In this document: piece by piece, positions 44,971 to 54,948 of the stretch | How the letters are laid out: each line of letters begins with the position of its first letter | Position numbering within the stretch: the stretch's first letter is position 1 | Assembly: GCF_048020265.1 (NCBI RefSeq) | Contig: NZ_CP171843.1 | Location: 2,914,001 to 2,978,000 of the forward strand | Direction of reading: 5' to 3' | Length of the DNA: 64,000 nt | From: Limnohabitans_A sp048020265 | Lineage (GTDB): Bacteria > Pseudomonadota > Gammaproteobacteria > Burkholderiales > Burkholderiaceae_C | Position numbers and translations under genes: made by a program | The notes under the pieces: model-generated | The model's database searches: none | Seen by the model: only the letters and a program-made list of their open reading frames with translations | What the model was told of the DNA's origin: nothing

Positions 44971-45085
44971 AGCCCTGTGGCGGCTCTCCCCAGCTTGAAG
45001 TGCCCCTTCGGGAGCAAGAGAAAGCAAGGTGGTTTCCCTGGTATCAGGGAGGTTCATTGGGGAGAGCCCTCAGAGGGCTTTGTGG
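44971..45085. ncRNA. Structured-RNA candidate between argC and recX
   Basis: This gap forms a long imperfect hairpin. An 11-bp perfect stem (GGCTCTCCCCA at 44982-44992 with TGGGGAGAGCC at 45058-45068) is extended by a 6-bp outer stem (AGCCCT at 44971 with AGGGCT at 45074) across a symmetric 5+5 internal loop. Inside lies a further hairpin (TCCCTG-GTAT-CAGGGA, 45035-45050). Both neighbouring genes end here. The long helix with an internal bubble is reminiscent of 6S-like RNAs, but no conserved 6S sequence was recognised; it could also be a shared 3' UTR. The strand is not known. Confidence 0.35.
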
Positions 45086-45099
45086 GGTGTGCCTTCAGC

Positions 45100-45557
45100 T
45101 CAGTCTTCGCCGGCGCCTTGCACGATCTTGCGCACCACCTCGGCGTTGAAGCCGCGGGTCATCAAAAAGCGAATTTGTCTTGCCCGCTCGTTCGGATCGG
45201 CGGCTGGGCGGTCAAACTTTTTGCGCCAAACGGCCAACGCGCGACTGAACTCTGTTTCGCGCAGGCCCTCCATGGCGGCGGTCACGGCCTCACCCGACAA
45301 ACCCTTTGCAGCCAGCTCTTGCTTGACCCGTGCCGCACCCAGCTTGCCCGAGCGGCGGTGCACCACCGACTCGATGGCACGGCCGTCGTTGATGAAGTCC
45401 CGTGCTTGCAGCTCATCCAACGCTTTGGCCAGCTCGCCGGGCACTTCTTCGTGTGGGGCCAGCTTGCGCTCCAGCTCGGCCCGCGAGTGTTCGCGCTGGC
45501 TCAAAAGCCGCAGGGCGCGGCCTTTGAGCGAGGGCTGAAAGCCGGGCTTGTTCAAGA

Positions 45558-45561
<4 letters not shown>
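45100..45561 (-). CDS. recX: Regulatory protein RecX
   Basis: RecX binds RecA filaments and limits recombination. The 153-residue helical protein has the family core LKGRALRLLSQREHSRAELERKL and VPGELAKALDELQARDFINDGRAIESVVHRRSGKLGAARVKQELAAKGLSGE. Translation appears to start at a TTG at 45561 that overlaps the recA TGA stop by one to three bases, with a TTG at 45555 as alternative; in either case it is coupled to recA. It is the last gene of the recA-recX unit. Confidence 0.93.
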
Positions 45562-46595
<1,034 letters not shown>

Positions 46596-46647
46596 GGGAA
46601 TCTCCTTGAATATCAATGGGTGGGGCACCAGGTTCAGCGGTGATACG

Positions 46648-46700
46648 CTGTTTACTGGATGCGTGAACAGTACTGTAAACGAGCTGTATAAAGCTGTAAA
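46648..46700. promoter_or_regulatory. Repeated CTGTaaa elements and dyad in the recA-marR gap
   Basis: CTGTTTA, CTGTAAA, CTGTATA and CTGTAAA occur at 46648, 46673, 46684 and 46694, the last three spaced 11 and 10 bases, about one helical turn. A near-perfect 18-bp dyad, GTGAACAGTACTGTAAAC, overlaps the second at 46663-46680. They resemble operator half-sites for LexA or for the divergent MarR protein; neither is proven. Confidence 0.45.
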
Positions 46701-46735
46701 TACTATTTTTGGTCAGTTTGCCTTATCATTTGGGC

Positions 46736-47239
46736 ATGTCAGAAACTACCCATTCAACCGCCTTGATCAGCACAGCGCTGCAGGATGACCGCTGGCGTCA
46801 GACGCATCTGGGCCGTTTGCTGGGCCATGCGATGCGGCGTTTTGACGAGCGCGTTTTGCACCTGATGGCGGGCAACGAGGGCGTGCCCTTGGCCTTGGCC
46901 AATCTGGCCTCGCGCGACCAGATCAGCGCCGCGCATGTACACATCACACGGCATCTGGCGCTGGACGGCTCTCGCCTGACCGATCTGGCCCGCGCCGCCA
47001 GCATGAGCAAGCAGGCCATGGGTGATCTGGTGGACCAGTGCGCCGCCTGGGGTTTGGTGCAGCGCGAAGCCGACCCGCTGGACGCGCGGGCGAGGCGCGT
47101 GGTGTTCACGCCCGTGGGGCTGGCTTGGCTGCAGGCCTTCAAAGATGCGGTGGCCCAAGCCGAGGCCGAGTTTCGCGAGGCAGTGGGCAAGGACGTGGCC
47201 ACGGTGGTGGCCTTGGGCCTGGAGGCCTACGCGCATTGA
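46736..47239 (+). CDS. MarR family transcriptional regulator
   Basis: A 167-residue winged-helix protein with SRDQISAAHVHITRHLALDGSRLTDLARAASMSKQAMGDLVDQCAAWGLVQREADPLDARARRVVFTPVGLAWL, which holds the recognition helix and the wing of MarR proteins. The N-terminal and C-terminal helices for dimerisation are present. It is divergent from recA, with start codons 141 bases apart, and could control itself or recA. The ligand is unknown. Confidence 0.88.
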   Translation: MSETTHSTALISTALQDDRWRQTHLGRLLGHAMRRFDERVLHLMAGNEGVPLALANLASRDQISAAHVHITRHLALDGSRLTDLARAASMSKQAMGDLVDQCAAWGLVQREADPLDARARRVVFTPVGLAWLQAFKDAVAQAEAEFREAVGKDVATVVALGLEAYAH

Positions 47240-47343
47240 GCGGGTGCCCGTGTGTGACGGAAGGCAACGCGCAAACCTGACACTAGAATCACAGAGCCGG
47301 GACAGACCGCCCAGCGCCGCAGCCACAACAAGAGGAGACAGAC

Positions 47344-48018
<675 letters not shown>

Positions 48019-48068
48019 GTGCCGGTTGATGTGACCCCCACCCGCACAGCACCCAGGATGACGCCGCC

Positions 48069-49532
48069 ATGAAATCCCGCGGCTGGAGTGTGCGCCTCTT
48101 CAAGCGCGAGCAGCGCTCTTTGTTCGGGGAAATTCTCGATTGGATGCTGACGCCGCTCCTGCTGCTGTGGCCCATCAGCCTGGCCCTGACCTGGCTGGTG
48201 GCGCAGGGCCTGGCCAACAAGCCCTTTGACCGTGCACTGGTCTACAACGTGCAGGCGCTCGCCCAGCAGGTCAAGCTCGGGCCTGATCAGCGCGTGCAGT
48301 TCAATTTGCCCCAACCTGCCAGCGAACTGCTGCGTGCCGATGAAACCGACCTGGTGTACTACCAGGTGCGCGGCGGGCGTGGCGAGCACCTGAGCGGCGA
48401 ACGCGATCTGCCCATGCCCCAGCCCGGCGAAGACAAGGGCAGCAGCTACGAGGTCCACATCCGCGATGACGAGATGCGTGGCCTGGAGGTGCGGGTGGCC
48501 TACACCTGGATTCGGCTGGATGCCGAGGGCAAAAACCCGGCCCTGGTGCAGGTGGCCGAGACACGAGAAAAGCGCTCGGTGCTGGCCGCCGAGATCATCA
48601 AGGGCGTGATGCTGCCCCAGTTCGCACTTCTGCCCTTGGCGGTGCTGTTGGTCTGGCTGGCGTTGGTGCGCGGCATCAAGCCGCTGTCTGAATTGGAAGA
48701 GCGCATCCGTGCCCGCAAGCCCGACGACCTGAGCCCGCTGGACGACAAGGCCGTGCCCATGGAGGTGGCTCCGCTGGTGGTGTCGGTGAACGACTTGCTC
48801 GAGCGCTTGAAGGACTCCATCGTCACGCAAAAACGTTTTTTGGCCGACGCCGCGCACCAGCTCAAAACGCCTTTGGCAGGTTTGCGCATGCAGGCCGATT
48901 TGGCACAGCGTTCGGGCTCCAGCGAAGAGAACCTGAAAAAATCGCTGCAGCAAATTGGCCGTGCCAGCGTGCAGGCCACACACACCGTGAACCAGCTGCT
49001 GTCGCTCGCTCGTGCAGAAGGTGGCGGGGTGCATTTGACGCAACAAAGTTGCGACATGGTGGTGTTGGCCCAGGAAGTGTTGCAAGACTGCCTGCCCCGC
49101 GCCATGGACAAGGGCCTGGACATGGGTTACGAAGGGGTCGATCCCGACATGCCGGGTGCACAAGTGCAGGGCAACCCGACCTTGCTCAAGGAAATGCTGC
49201 GCAACCTGGTGGAGAACGCGGTGCATTACACCCCCAGCACGCCAGAGCGCCAAGGCGTGGTCACGGTGCGCGTATTGGTGGACCCTTACAGCAAAGCCCT
49301 GGTCATCCAGGTCGAAGACAACGGTCTGGGCATTCCAGCGGCCGAGCGCGATTTGGTGTTCCAGCCCTTTTACCGGGCGCTGGGCACCAACGTGGACGGC
49401 TCAGGTTTGGGTTTGCCGATCGTCAAAGAAATTGCACAGCAGCATGGGGCGTCGATCACGGTGGATGCCGCCCACCCCGGACAGACCCCACCGGGGGCCT
49501 GCTTCACGCTGCGGTTCAACGCGCTTGCCTGA
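48069..49532 (+). CDS. Sensor histidine kinase with 2CSK_N sensory domain
   Basis: The 487-residue membrane kinase has an N-terminal helix (WMLTPLLLLWPISLALTWLVAQGLA, about 24-50). A periplasmic domain follows, rich in paired residues as in the 2CSK_N family (PFDRALVYNVQALAQQV), and a second helix about 178-205 (LPQFALLPLAVLLVWLALVRG). Then come a HAMP-like linker, HisKA with H263 in AAHQLKTPL and an HATPase (LRNLVENAVHY, GSGLGLPIVKEIA). It is the TctE/QseC type, and partners the regulator upstream. The signal sensed is unknown. Confidence 0.93.
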   Translation: MKSRGWSVRLFKREQRSLFGEILDWMLTPLLLLWPISLALTWLVAQGLANKPFDRALVYNVQALAQQVKLGPDQRVQFNLPQPASELLRADETDLVYYQVRGGRGEHLSGERDLPMPQPGEDKGSSYEVHIRDDEMRGLEVRVAYTWIRLDAEGKNPALVQVAETREKRSVLAAEIIKGVMLPQFALLPLAVLLVWLALVRGIKPLSELEERIRARKPDDLSPLDDKAVPMEVAPLVVSVNDLLERLKDSIVTQKRFLADAAHQLKTPLAGLRMQADLAQRSGSSEENLKKSLQQIGRASVQATHTVNQLLSLARAEGGGVHLTQQSCDMVVLAQEVLQDCLPRAMDKGLDMGYEGVDPDMPGAQVQGNPTLLKEMLRNLVENAVHYTPSTPERQGVVTVRVLVDPYSKALVIQVEDNGLGIPAAERDLVFQPFYRALGTNVDGSGLGLPIVKEIAQQHGASITVDAAHPGQTPPGACFTLRFNALA

Positions 49533-49555
49533 GAGCCGGTGCAGCTGGCCTGGTT

Positions 49556-50215
49556 TTAAGCGGGCTTGCCCATGTTCAGCTGCAAACGCTCGCGCTCCAT
49601 CACCCGTGCCACGGCGGGTTCAGCGGCCACTTTTTGCACAAAGGCCCACAGCTCGGGGTGTTCTTCGGGCGTGATGCCCGCAATCGTGCCCCAGCGGGCG
49701 AGCGTGAGGCTGTAGGCGTCCAGAGGGCCGAAGCGATCGCCGCTCAACCAGTGCTGGCCCTTGGCGGCAGCGGCCTTCACCAAGGTTTGCAATTCCCCGA
49801 GCATGCCCCGGAACAATTGGGTGTTGTAAGGCTTGAGCGCCGCTTGCACTTCGGCTTGATCCGAAAACTTCTGCGGCATGAAGATGTGCGTGAACGTTGG
49901 ATGTACCGTGTTGTTCATCCAGGCCAGCGTCGAGAGGGCTTGTGCGCGGGCCAAGGCCTCTGTGGGCAAAAAGCCCATCTGCGGGAAGAGCTGGTCCAGA
50001 TGCAGGGCGATGGCCACAATTTGCGTGATGGGCTGGCCGTTGTTCACCAGCACGGGCACCTGACCGCGTGGGTTGATGGCTTTGTAGTCGTCGCTGTTTT
50101 GCTCGCCTTTGTGCAGCTTGACCATGCTGGGTTCAAATTCGGCACCGCTCATCTCCAGCAGAACGTGTGGCACAAAAGAACAGGCACCGGGGGCGAAGTA
50201 AAGTTTCAGGCTCAT
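49556..50215 (-). CDS. Glutathione S-transferase family protein
   Basis: The 219-residue protein has a thioredoxin-like N-terminal domain (LKLYFAPGACSFVPHVLLEMSG, INPRGQVPVL with the cis-proline, and IAIALHLDQLFP for glutathione binding) and a helical C-terminal domain ending AEPAVARVMERERL. The APGACS motif with an early cysteine is as in the bacterial beta-class. Substrate is unknown. It is transcribed toward the end of the histidine kinase gene. Confidence 0.93.
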   Translation of the reverse strand: MSLKLYFAPGACSFVPHVLLEMSGAEFEPSMVKLHKGEQNSDDYKAINPRGQVPVLVNNGQPITQIVAIALHLDQLFPQMGFLPTEALARAQALSTLAWMNNTVHPTFTHIFMPQKFSDQAEVQAALKPYNTQLFRGMLGELQTLVKAAAAKGQHWLSGDRFGPLDAYSLTLARWGTIAGITPEEHPELWAFVQKVAAEPAVARVMERERLQLNMGKPA

Positions 50216-50237
50216 GGGTTGGATCTCCAGAAAGAAG

Positions 50238-50444
50238 TCAGGGGCTGGCTGCGGACGAAGCTTCGGCAGGCAAGGGTGCCGAAGGGATCTCGATTTTCAG
50301 GGCGTCGGGCCGTATCTGTTTCAGCAGGCGTTCAGGTTCCTGATGGGTGTGCGGGCCCCAACCCCAGCGGGCAAAGGCATCCCATTGCCATGCGAGTGTG
50401 GCCAGGTTCAGAACCAGCAGCAAGGCGATCAGCCAACGCATCAT
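50238..50444 (-). CDS. Small membrane-anchored hypothetical protein next to birA
   Basis: The 68-residue protein begins MMRWLIALLLVLNLATLAWQW, a signal-anchor helix, and then a short polar tail rich in Pro, Ala and Glu. Its start overlaps the end of birA by four bases, so it is translated with it. No family was recognised, although a short lipid-facing protein following birA is often seen in related genomes. Function unknown. Confidence 0.75.
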   Translation of the reverse strand: MMRWLIALLLVLNLATLAWQWDAFARWGWGPHTHQEPERLLKQIRPDALKIEIPSAPLPAEASSAASP

Positions 50445-51220
50445 CGGGGCGTCTCCTGCGCCCCAAACGGACGAACGCTGATTTCGGCGCTGTGGATTTC
50501 CTGCACGCCTGCATCGGTTTGCAAACGCAAAGCCCCATGTGGGCTCACGCCCAGCGCCATGCCTTGTTGGCCGTCGCTGGTGTGCACGCCTCGGCCTTTG
50601 AGCACGTCGCGTGCTTCAAAGCGGGCTTGCAGCGGTGCGAAGCCTTCCCTCTCAAAGGCCAGCAAGGTCTGGACCAGTGGCAAGGCCACGCGAAGCAGGG
50701 CTTCCGAGGCGGTCAAGCTTGGCAACAGCTCGGTCAGGGCTGCTGGCGCTGTGTTCAGACCTTCTGCGGGACGTGGCCGGATGTTCAGGCCCACGCCCAC
50801 CACCACCTGGCTGCGCCCGCCCATGCTGGCCGCCTCGACCAGGATGCCGCCGAGCTTGCGGTCCTGGAACCACAAATCGTTGGGCCATTTCAGACCCACA
50901 TCGGGATGCAGGCTTTCGGCCAGGCTCAGGCCCACGGCCAATGACAGGCCAGACCAGTCTTTGGGCTTTAGGGACAAGCTGAGAGAAAAAGTGAGCGAGT
51001 CGGCAGGCTGGCTTTGCCAGACCCGTCCCATGCGACCGCGGCCTGCGGTTTGGCGCTCGGCCACGAGCAGCGTGGCTTCGTGTTGGCCAGCCCGCGCCCG
51101 GCGCATGAGTTCGCTGTTGCTTGAATCGATTTCGGGCAACACCTCAACCGTGAAGTCGGGCAACAGCGGGAACATTTGTTCCCAAACAGCTTCAGCAGGC
51201 CAAGTGGTGGGCGCGATCAT
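50441..51220 (-). CDS. birA: Biotin-acetyl-CoA-carboxylase ligase
   Basis: BirA joins biotin to the carboxyl carrier protein of acetyl-CoA carboxylase. The 259-residue protein has the catalytic GRGRMGRVWQS loop (residues about 59-69, where related enzymes bind biotinyl-AMP), the LKWPNDLWFQDRKLGGILVE segment and GVGLNIRP. It has no N-terminal helix-turn-helix domain, so it is the monofunctional type without repressor activity. It precedes the 68-residue membrane protein gene by a four-base overlap. Confidence 0.95.
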   Translation of the reverse strand: MIAPTTWPAEAVWEQMFPLLPDFTVEVLPEIDSSNSELMRRARAGQHEATLLVAERQTAGRGRMGRVWQSQPADSLTFSLSLSLKPKDWSGLSLAVGLSLAESLHPDVGLKWPNDLWFQDRKLGGILVEAASMGGRSQVVVGVGLNIRPRPAEGLNTAPAALTELLPSLTASEALLRVALPLVQTLLAFEREGFAPLQARFEARDVLKGRGVHTSDGQQGMALGVSPHGALRLQTDAGVQEIHSAEISVRPFGAQETPR

Positions 51221-51236
51221 GCAGCGTGGTCGCAGT

Positions 51237-51902
51237 TCAAGCCTTGGACGATTTGGTTTTCTTCTTGGCTTTGGGCTTTTCCGTCGCTTTGGCCTGGGTC
51301 TTGACCTTCGCCTTCACTTTGGCGTCGGCCTTAGGCTTGTCTTTCGCGGGTTTGTCTTTCGATTTGGCCTTTGCTTTTTGCTGGCTTGGAATCTTGGGTG
51401 TTGCTGGGCGACGTTTGGGCGAGAGCAGCGTGCCACGGCAAGTGGTGCTGCCGCACCAGCATGGGTATTCGGCCTTGAGCTTCTTGGTATAGGGCTCGTC
51501 GATGATCAAGCCGTAGTCGTAGTTCAGCTCCTCGCCGGCTTTGATGTTGCGAATGGCCTTGATGAAAATCCGGTCGTTGTCTTCGTCGGCTTCGCAGTTC
51601 GGGTCGCAGCTGTGGTTGATCCAGCGCGAAGAGTTGCCGCCGTGCAGCGCGTCGATCACCCGGTCTTCGTTCACATGGAAGTAGAAGGTGTGGTTCGGGT
51701 CGTTCGGGTCGTGCGGGTGGCGGTCCTGCGCTTCGTCCCAGCTGATGACCTCTCCCACGTATTCAATCAGGGTCTCGCCTTCGGCGATGTCCTGTAGCGC
51801 GAATACGCCCTTGCCGTGCACGCCGGAGCGGCGGACCTGAATGCGTTTGCCGGAAGCGCTCGGTGCGGTGCGGCTGGGTGAAGAAACTGGGGTTTTGGCC
51901 AC
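51237..51902 (-). CDS. SET-domain protein lysine methyltransferase with a Lys/Ala-rich tail
   Basis: The 221-residue protein has a complete SET domain: RRSGVHGKGVFALQDI (residues 24-39), RWINHSCDPNC (93-103), ELNYDYG (125-131) and the zinc-binding post-SET cysteines C148, C150 and C155 (CWCGSTTC). Such domains methylate protein lysines with S-adenosylmethionine. From residue 161 the chain is almost entirely Lys, Ala, Pro and Thr, with repeats such as KAKSKDKPAKDK, resembling histone H1 tails, and might itself be a target. It is divergent from the topoisomerase III gene, with start codons 96 bases apart. Confidence 0.93.
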   Translation of the reverse strand: MAKTPVSSPSRTAPSASGKRIQVRRSGVHGKGVFALQDIAEGETLIEYVGEVISWDEAQDRHPHDPNDPNHTFYFHVNEDRVIDALHGGNSSRWINHSCDPNCEADEDNDRIFIKAIRNIKAGEELNYDYGLIIDEPYTKKLKAEYPCWCGSTTCRGTLLSPKRRPATPKIPSQQKAKAKSKDKPAKDKPKADAKVKAKVKTQAKATEKPKAKKKTKSSKA

Positions 51903-51930
51903 GGCGTTGAAAATTTGTTATGGTGAATTC

Positions 51931-51978
51931 ATGTGGGCGTGCGCGTGAGCGCGTGCCCGGGCGCGTGCGCACACGCGA
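51931..51978. repeat. Alternating purine-pyrimidine tract in the SET-topB promoter gap
   Basis: Between the two divergent starts is a GC-rich tract of mostly alternating GC/GT dinucleotides (GCGTGCGCGTGAGCGCGTG and GCGCGTGCGCACACGCG) with small palindromes. Such DNA favours the Z form under negative supercoiling. Given that a topoisomerase is encoded next to it, supercoil sensing is possible but speculative. Confidence 0.6.
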
Positions 51979-51998
51979 GACAACGGGATTGTAATGAC

Positions 51999-54923
51999 AT
52001 GAAGACATTGGTAATTGCAGAGAAGCCTTCGGTGGCTCAAGACATCGTCAAAGCCTTGACGCCGACCTCGGGGAAGTTCGAAAAACACGACGACCATTTT
52101 GAAAACGACCGCTACGTGGTCACCAGCGCCGTGGGCCACTTGGTGGAGATCCAGGCCCCGGAGCAATACGACGTGAAACGCGGCAAGTGGAGCTTTGCCA
52201 ACTTGCCGGTGATCCCGCCGCACTTTGACTTGAAGCCGGTGGACAAAACCAAGAGCCGTTTGACGGCCGTGGTCAGGCAAGCCAAGCGCAAGGACGTGGA
52301 CAGCCTCATCAACGCCTGTGACGCGGGCCGCGAGGGGGAGTTGATCTTCCGTTTGATCGAGCAGTACGCGGGCGGTGCCAAGCCGCTGAACAAACCCGTC
52401 AAGCGCCTGTGGCTGCAGTCCATGACGCCACAGGCCATTCGCGACGGCTTTGACAGCTTGCGCAGCGAACAGCAAATGCAGGGCCTGGCCGATGCCGCCC
52501 GCAGTCGCTCCGAAGCCGACTGGCTGGTGGGCATCAACGGCACACGCGCCATGACCGCGTTCAATTCGCGCGATGGCGGCTTCTTCCTGACCACGGTGGG
52601 TCGGGTGCAAACACCCACGCTGGCCGTGGTGGTCGAGCGCGAAGAGCAAATCCGCAAGTTCGTGAGCCGCGACTATTGGGAAATCCACGCCGAGTTCGCG
52701 GCCGCTGCCGGCACGTATCCAGGCAAGTGGTTCGACCCGAAGTGGAAAAAAGAAGAAGACGCCGAAAAGAAAGCCGACCGCAAATGGACCGCTGCCGAGG
52801 CGCAAGCCATTGTCGACGCGGTGCGCGGCCAAACCGCCACGGTGACCGAAGAGGCCACGCCCACCACCCAAGCCAGCCCCGGCCTGTTCGACCTGACCAG
52901 CCTGCAGCGCGAGGCCAACGGCAAGTTCGGCTTCTCTGCCAAGACCACCCTGGCCTTGGCGCAAAGCTTGTACGAGCGCCACAAGGCCCTGACCTACCCG
53001 CGTACCGACTCGCGCCACCTGCCCGAAGACTACGTGCCCGTGGCCAAGCAGACCTTCGAGATGCTGGCCGACAGCGGCATGCGCCACCTGGCCCCGCACG
53101 CGCTCACGGCCCTGAACAACAACTACGTGCGCAAGATCCCGCGCGTCTTCGACAACAAGAAGGTGTCGGACCACTTCGCCATCATCCCCACGCTGCAAGC
53201 GCCCAGCGGCTTGTCCGAGGCCGAGCAAAAGCTCTACGACCTGGTGGTGCGCCGCTTCATGGCGGTGTTCTTCCCCAGCGCCGAATACCAGGTGACCACC
53301 CGCATCAGCGTAGCCGCAGGCCACAGCTTCAAGACCGTGGGCAAGGTGCTGGTCAAACCCGGTTGGCTGGCCATCTACGGCAAGGAAGCCGCTAACGAGG
53401 TGGAAGACGCCAAGGACGGCGACAAGGGCCAGAACCTGGTGCCGGTGCAGCCGGGCGAGCGCGTGGGTGTCGAGTCGGTCGAGGCCAAGGGCCTCAAGAC
53501 CCGCCCGCCTGCGCGCTATTCAGAAGCGACTTTGCTGGGCGCCATGGAAGGTGCGGGCAAGCTGGTGGACGACGACGAGCTGCGCGAAGCCATGCAGGAA
53601 AAAGGCCTGGGCACGCCCGCCACGCGTGCCGCCATCATCGAAGGCCTGCTGAACGAAAAATACATGCTGCGCGAAGGCCGCGAGCTGATCCCCACGGCCA
53701 AGGCCTTCCAGCTCATGACGCTGCTGCGCGGCCTGCAGGTCGAGGAACTCTCCAGGCCCGAACTCACGGGTGAGTGGGAATACAAGCTCGCGCAAATGGA
53801 GCAAGGCAAATTGAGCCGTGCCACCTTCATGGCCGAGATTGCGGCCATGACCGAGCACATCGTCAAGAAAGCCAAAGAATACGACCGCGACACCGTGCCC
53901 GGCGACTACGCCACACTCAGTACGCCTTGCCCCAACTGCGGTGGTGTGGTCAAAGAGAACTACCGCAGATACACCTGCACGGGCGCCGACGGCGCGAGCG
54001 AAGGCTGCGGCTTCTCGTTTGGCAAGTCGCCCGCAGGCCGCACCTTTGAACAAGCCGAGGTCGAGCAGTTCATGCGCGACAAAAAAATCGGCCCACTGGA
54101 CGGCTTCCGCTCCAAGGCGGGTTGGCCCTTTGTGGCCGAGATGGCGCTCAAGTACAACGAAGAAGAAAAGAACTGGAAGCTCGAATTCGACTTCGGAGAC
54201 GACAAGAAGAACGAAGAGAGCGGCGAGATCGTCGAGTTCAGCGACGAGGCCCTGGGCGCATGCCCCAAGTGCGGCAGCCCGGTGCACGAGCACGGCAGCA
54301 ACTACGTGTGCAGCAAGGCCGTGCCCACGCACGAGCAACCCACGCCGAGCTGCGACTTCAAGACTGGCAAACTGATCTTGCAGCAGCCGATCGAGCGTGA
54401 TCAGGTCGCCAAACTTCTGGCCAGCGGCAAAACCGATGTGCTCGACAAGTTCGTGAGCAACCGCACGCGCCGCCCCTTCAAGGCCATGCTGGCCTGGAAC
54501 CCCGAAGAGGGCAAAGTGACGTTTGAGTTCGAGCAACGCGAAGGTGGCAAGAAATACCCGCCGCGCAAGACGGCGGCGACCAAGACACCGTTTGGCAAAG
54601 CGGCGGCCAAAAAGACGGCCGCCAAAACGGCCAAAGTCCCTGCGGCCAAAAAAGCAGCCAAACCTGCCGCCGAAAAAGCCCCGCGCAAAGCCGCTGTCGG
54701 CACCCTCAAACCCAGCCCGGCCCTGATGGCCGTGATTGGCGACGGCACCTACGCCCGCACCGAGGTGGTCAAGAAAATCTGGGACTACATCAAGGCCCAA
54801 GGCTTGCAAGACCCAGCGGACAAGCGCTCTATCAAGGCCGATGCCAAGCTGCAAGCGGTGTTTGGCAAAGACAGCGCCACCATGTTCGAGCTGGCCGGCA
54901 TCATCGGCAAGCACCTGAGCTGA
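51999..54923 (+). CDS. topB: DNA topoisomerase III with Ala/Lys-rich linker and C-terminal SWIB domain
   Basis: This type IA topoisomerase cleaves and rejoins single DNA strands to remove links between DNA molecules. The 974-residue chain has the TOPRIM domain (MKTLVIAEKPSVA, DAGREGE at 108-114), the catalytic tyrosine Y333 (LTYPRTDS), and C-terminal zinc-finger-like segments (CPNCGG, CPKCGSPVHEHGSNYVC). Residues about 852-901 are a Lys/Ala-rich repeat like histone H1 tails. Residues 902-974 form a SWIB/MDM2 domain (LMAVIGDGTYARTEVVKKIWDYIKAQGLQDPADKR). The ATG at 51999 was chosen over one at 51933. Confidence 0.95.
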   Translation: MKTLVIAEKPSVAQDIVKALTPTSGKFEKHDDHFENDRYVVTSAVGHLVEIQAPEQYDVKRGKWSFANLPVIPPHFDLKPVDKTKSRLTAVVRQAKRKDVDSLINACDAGREGELIFRLIEQYAGGAKPLNKPVKRLWLQSMTPQAIRDGFDSLRSEQQMQGLADAARSRSEADWLVGINGTRAMTAFNSRDGGFFLTTVGRVQTPTLAVVVEREEQIRKFVSRDYWEIHAEFAAAAGTYPGKWFDPKWKKEEDAEKKADRKWTAAEAQAIVDAVRGQTATVTEEATPTTQASPGLFDLTSLQREANGKFGFSAKTTLALAQSLYERHKALTYPRTDSRHLPEDYVPVAKQTFEMLADSGMRHLAPHALTALNNNYVRKIPRVFDNKKVSDHFAIIPTLQAPSGLSEAEQKLYDLVVRRFMAVFFPSAEYQVTTRISVAAGHSFKTVGKVLVKPGWLAIYGKEAANEVEDAKDGDKGQNLVPVQPGERVGVESVEAKGLKTRPPARYSEATLLGAMEGAGKLVDDDELREAMQEKGLGTPATRAAIIEGLLNEKYMLREGRELIPTAKAFQLMTLLRGLQVEELSRPELTGEWEYKLAQMEQGKLSRATFMAEIAAMTEHIVKKAKEYDRDTVPGDYATLSTPCPNCGGVVKENYRRYTCTGADGASEGCGFSFGKSPAGRTFEQAEVEQFMRDKKIGPLDGFRSKAGWPFVAEMALKYNEEEKNWKLEFDFGDDKKNEESGEIVEFSDEALGACPKCGSPVHEHGSNYVCSKAVPTHEQPTPSCDFKTGKLILQQPIERDQVAKLLASGKTDVLDKFVSNRTRRPFKAMLAWNPEEGKVTFEFEQREGGKKYPPRKTAATKTPFGKAAAKKTAAKTAKVPAAKKAAKPAAEKAPRKAAVGTLKPSPALMAVIGDGTYARTEVVKKIWDYIKAQGLQDPADKRSIKADAKLQAVFGKDSATMFELAGIIGKHLS

Positions 54924-54948
54924 GGCTGCCAGCCCCAAGGCTGGCTGA

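Noticed and set aside
44971..45085. 4.5S (SRP) RNA gene
   Set aside because: The conserved GGAAGCAGC-type apical sequence of SRP RNA is not present.
46640..46710. Canonical CTGT-N8-ACAG LexA box at recA
   Set aside because: Each CTGT in this gap was checked and none has ACAG at the required distance.
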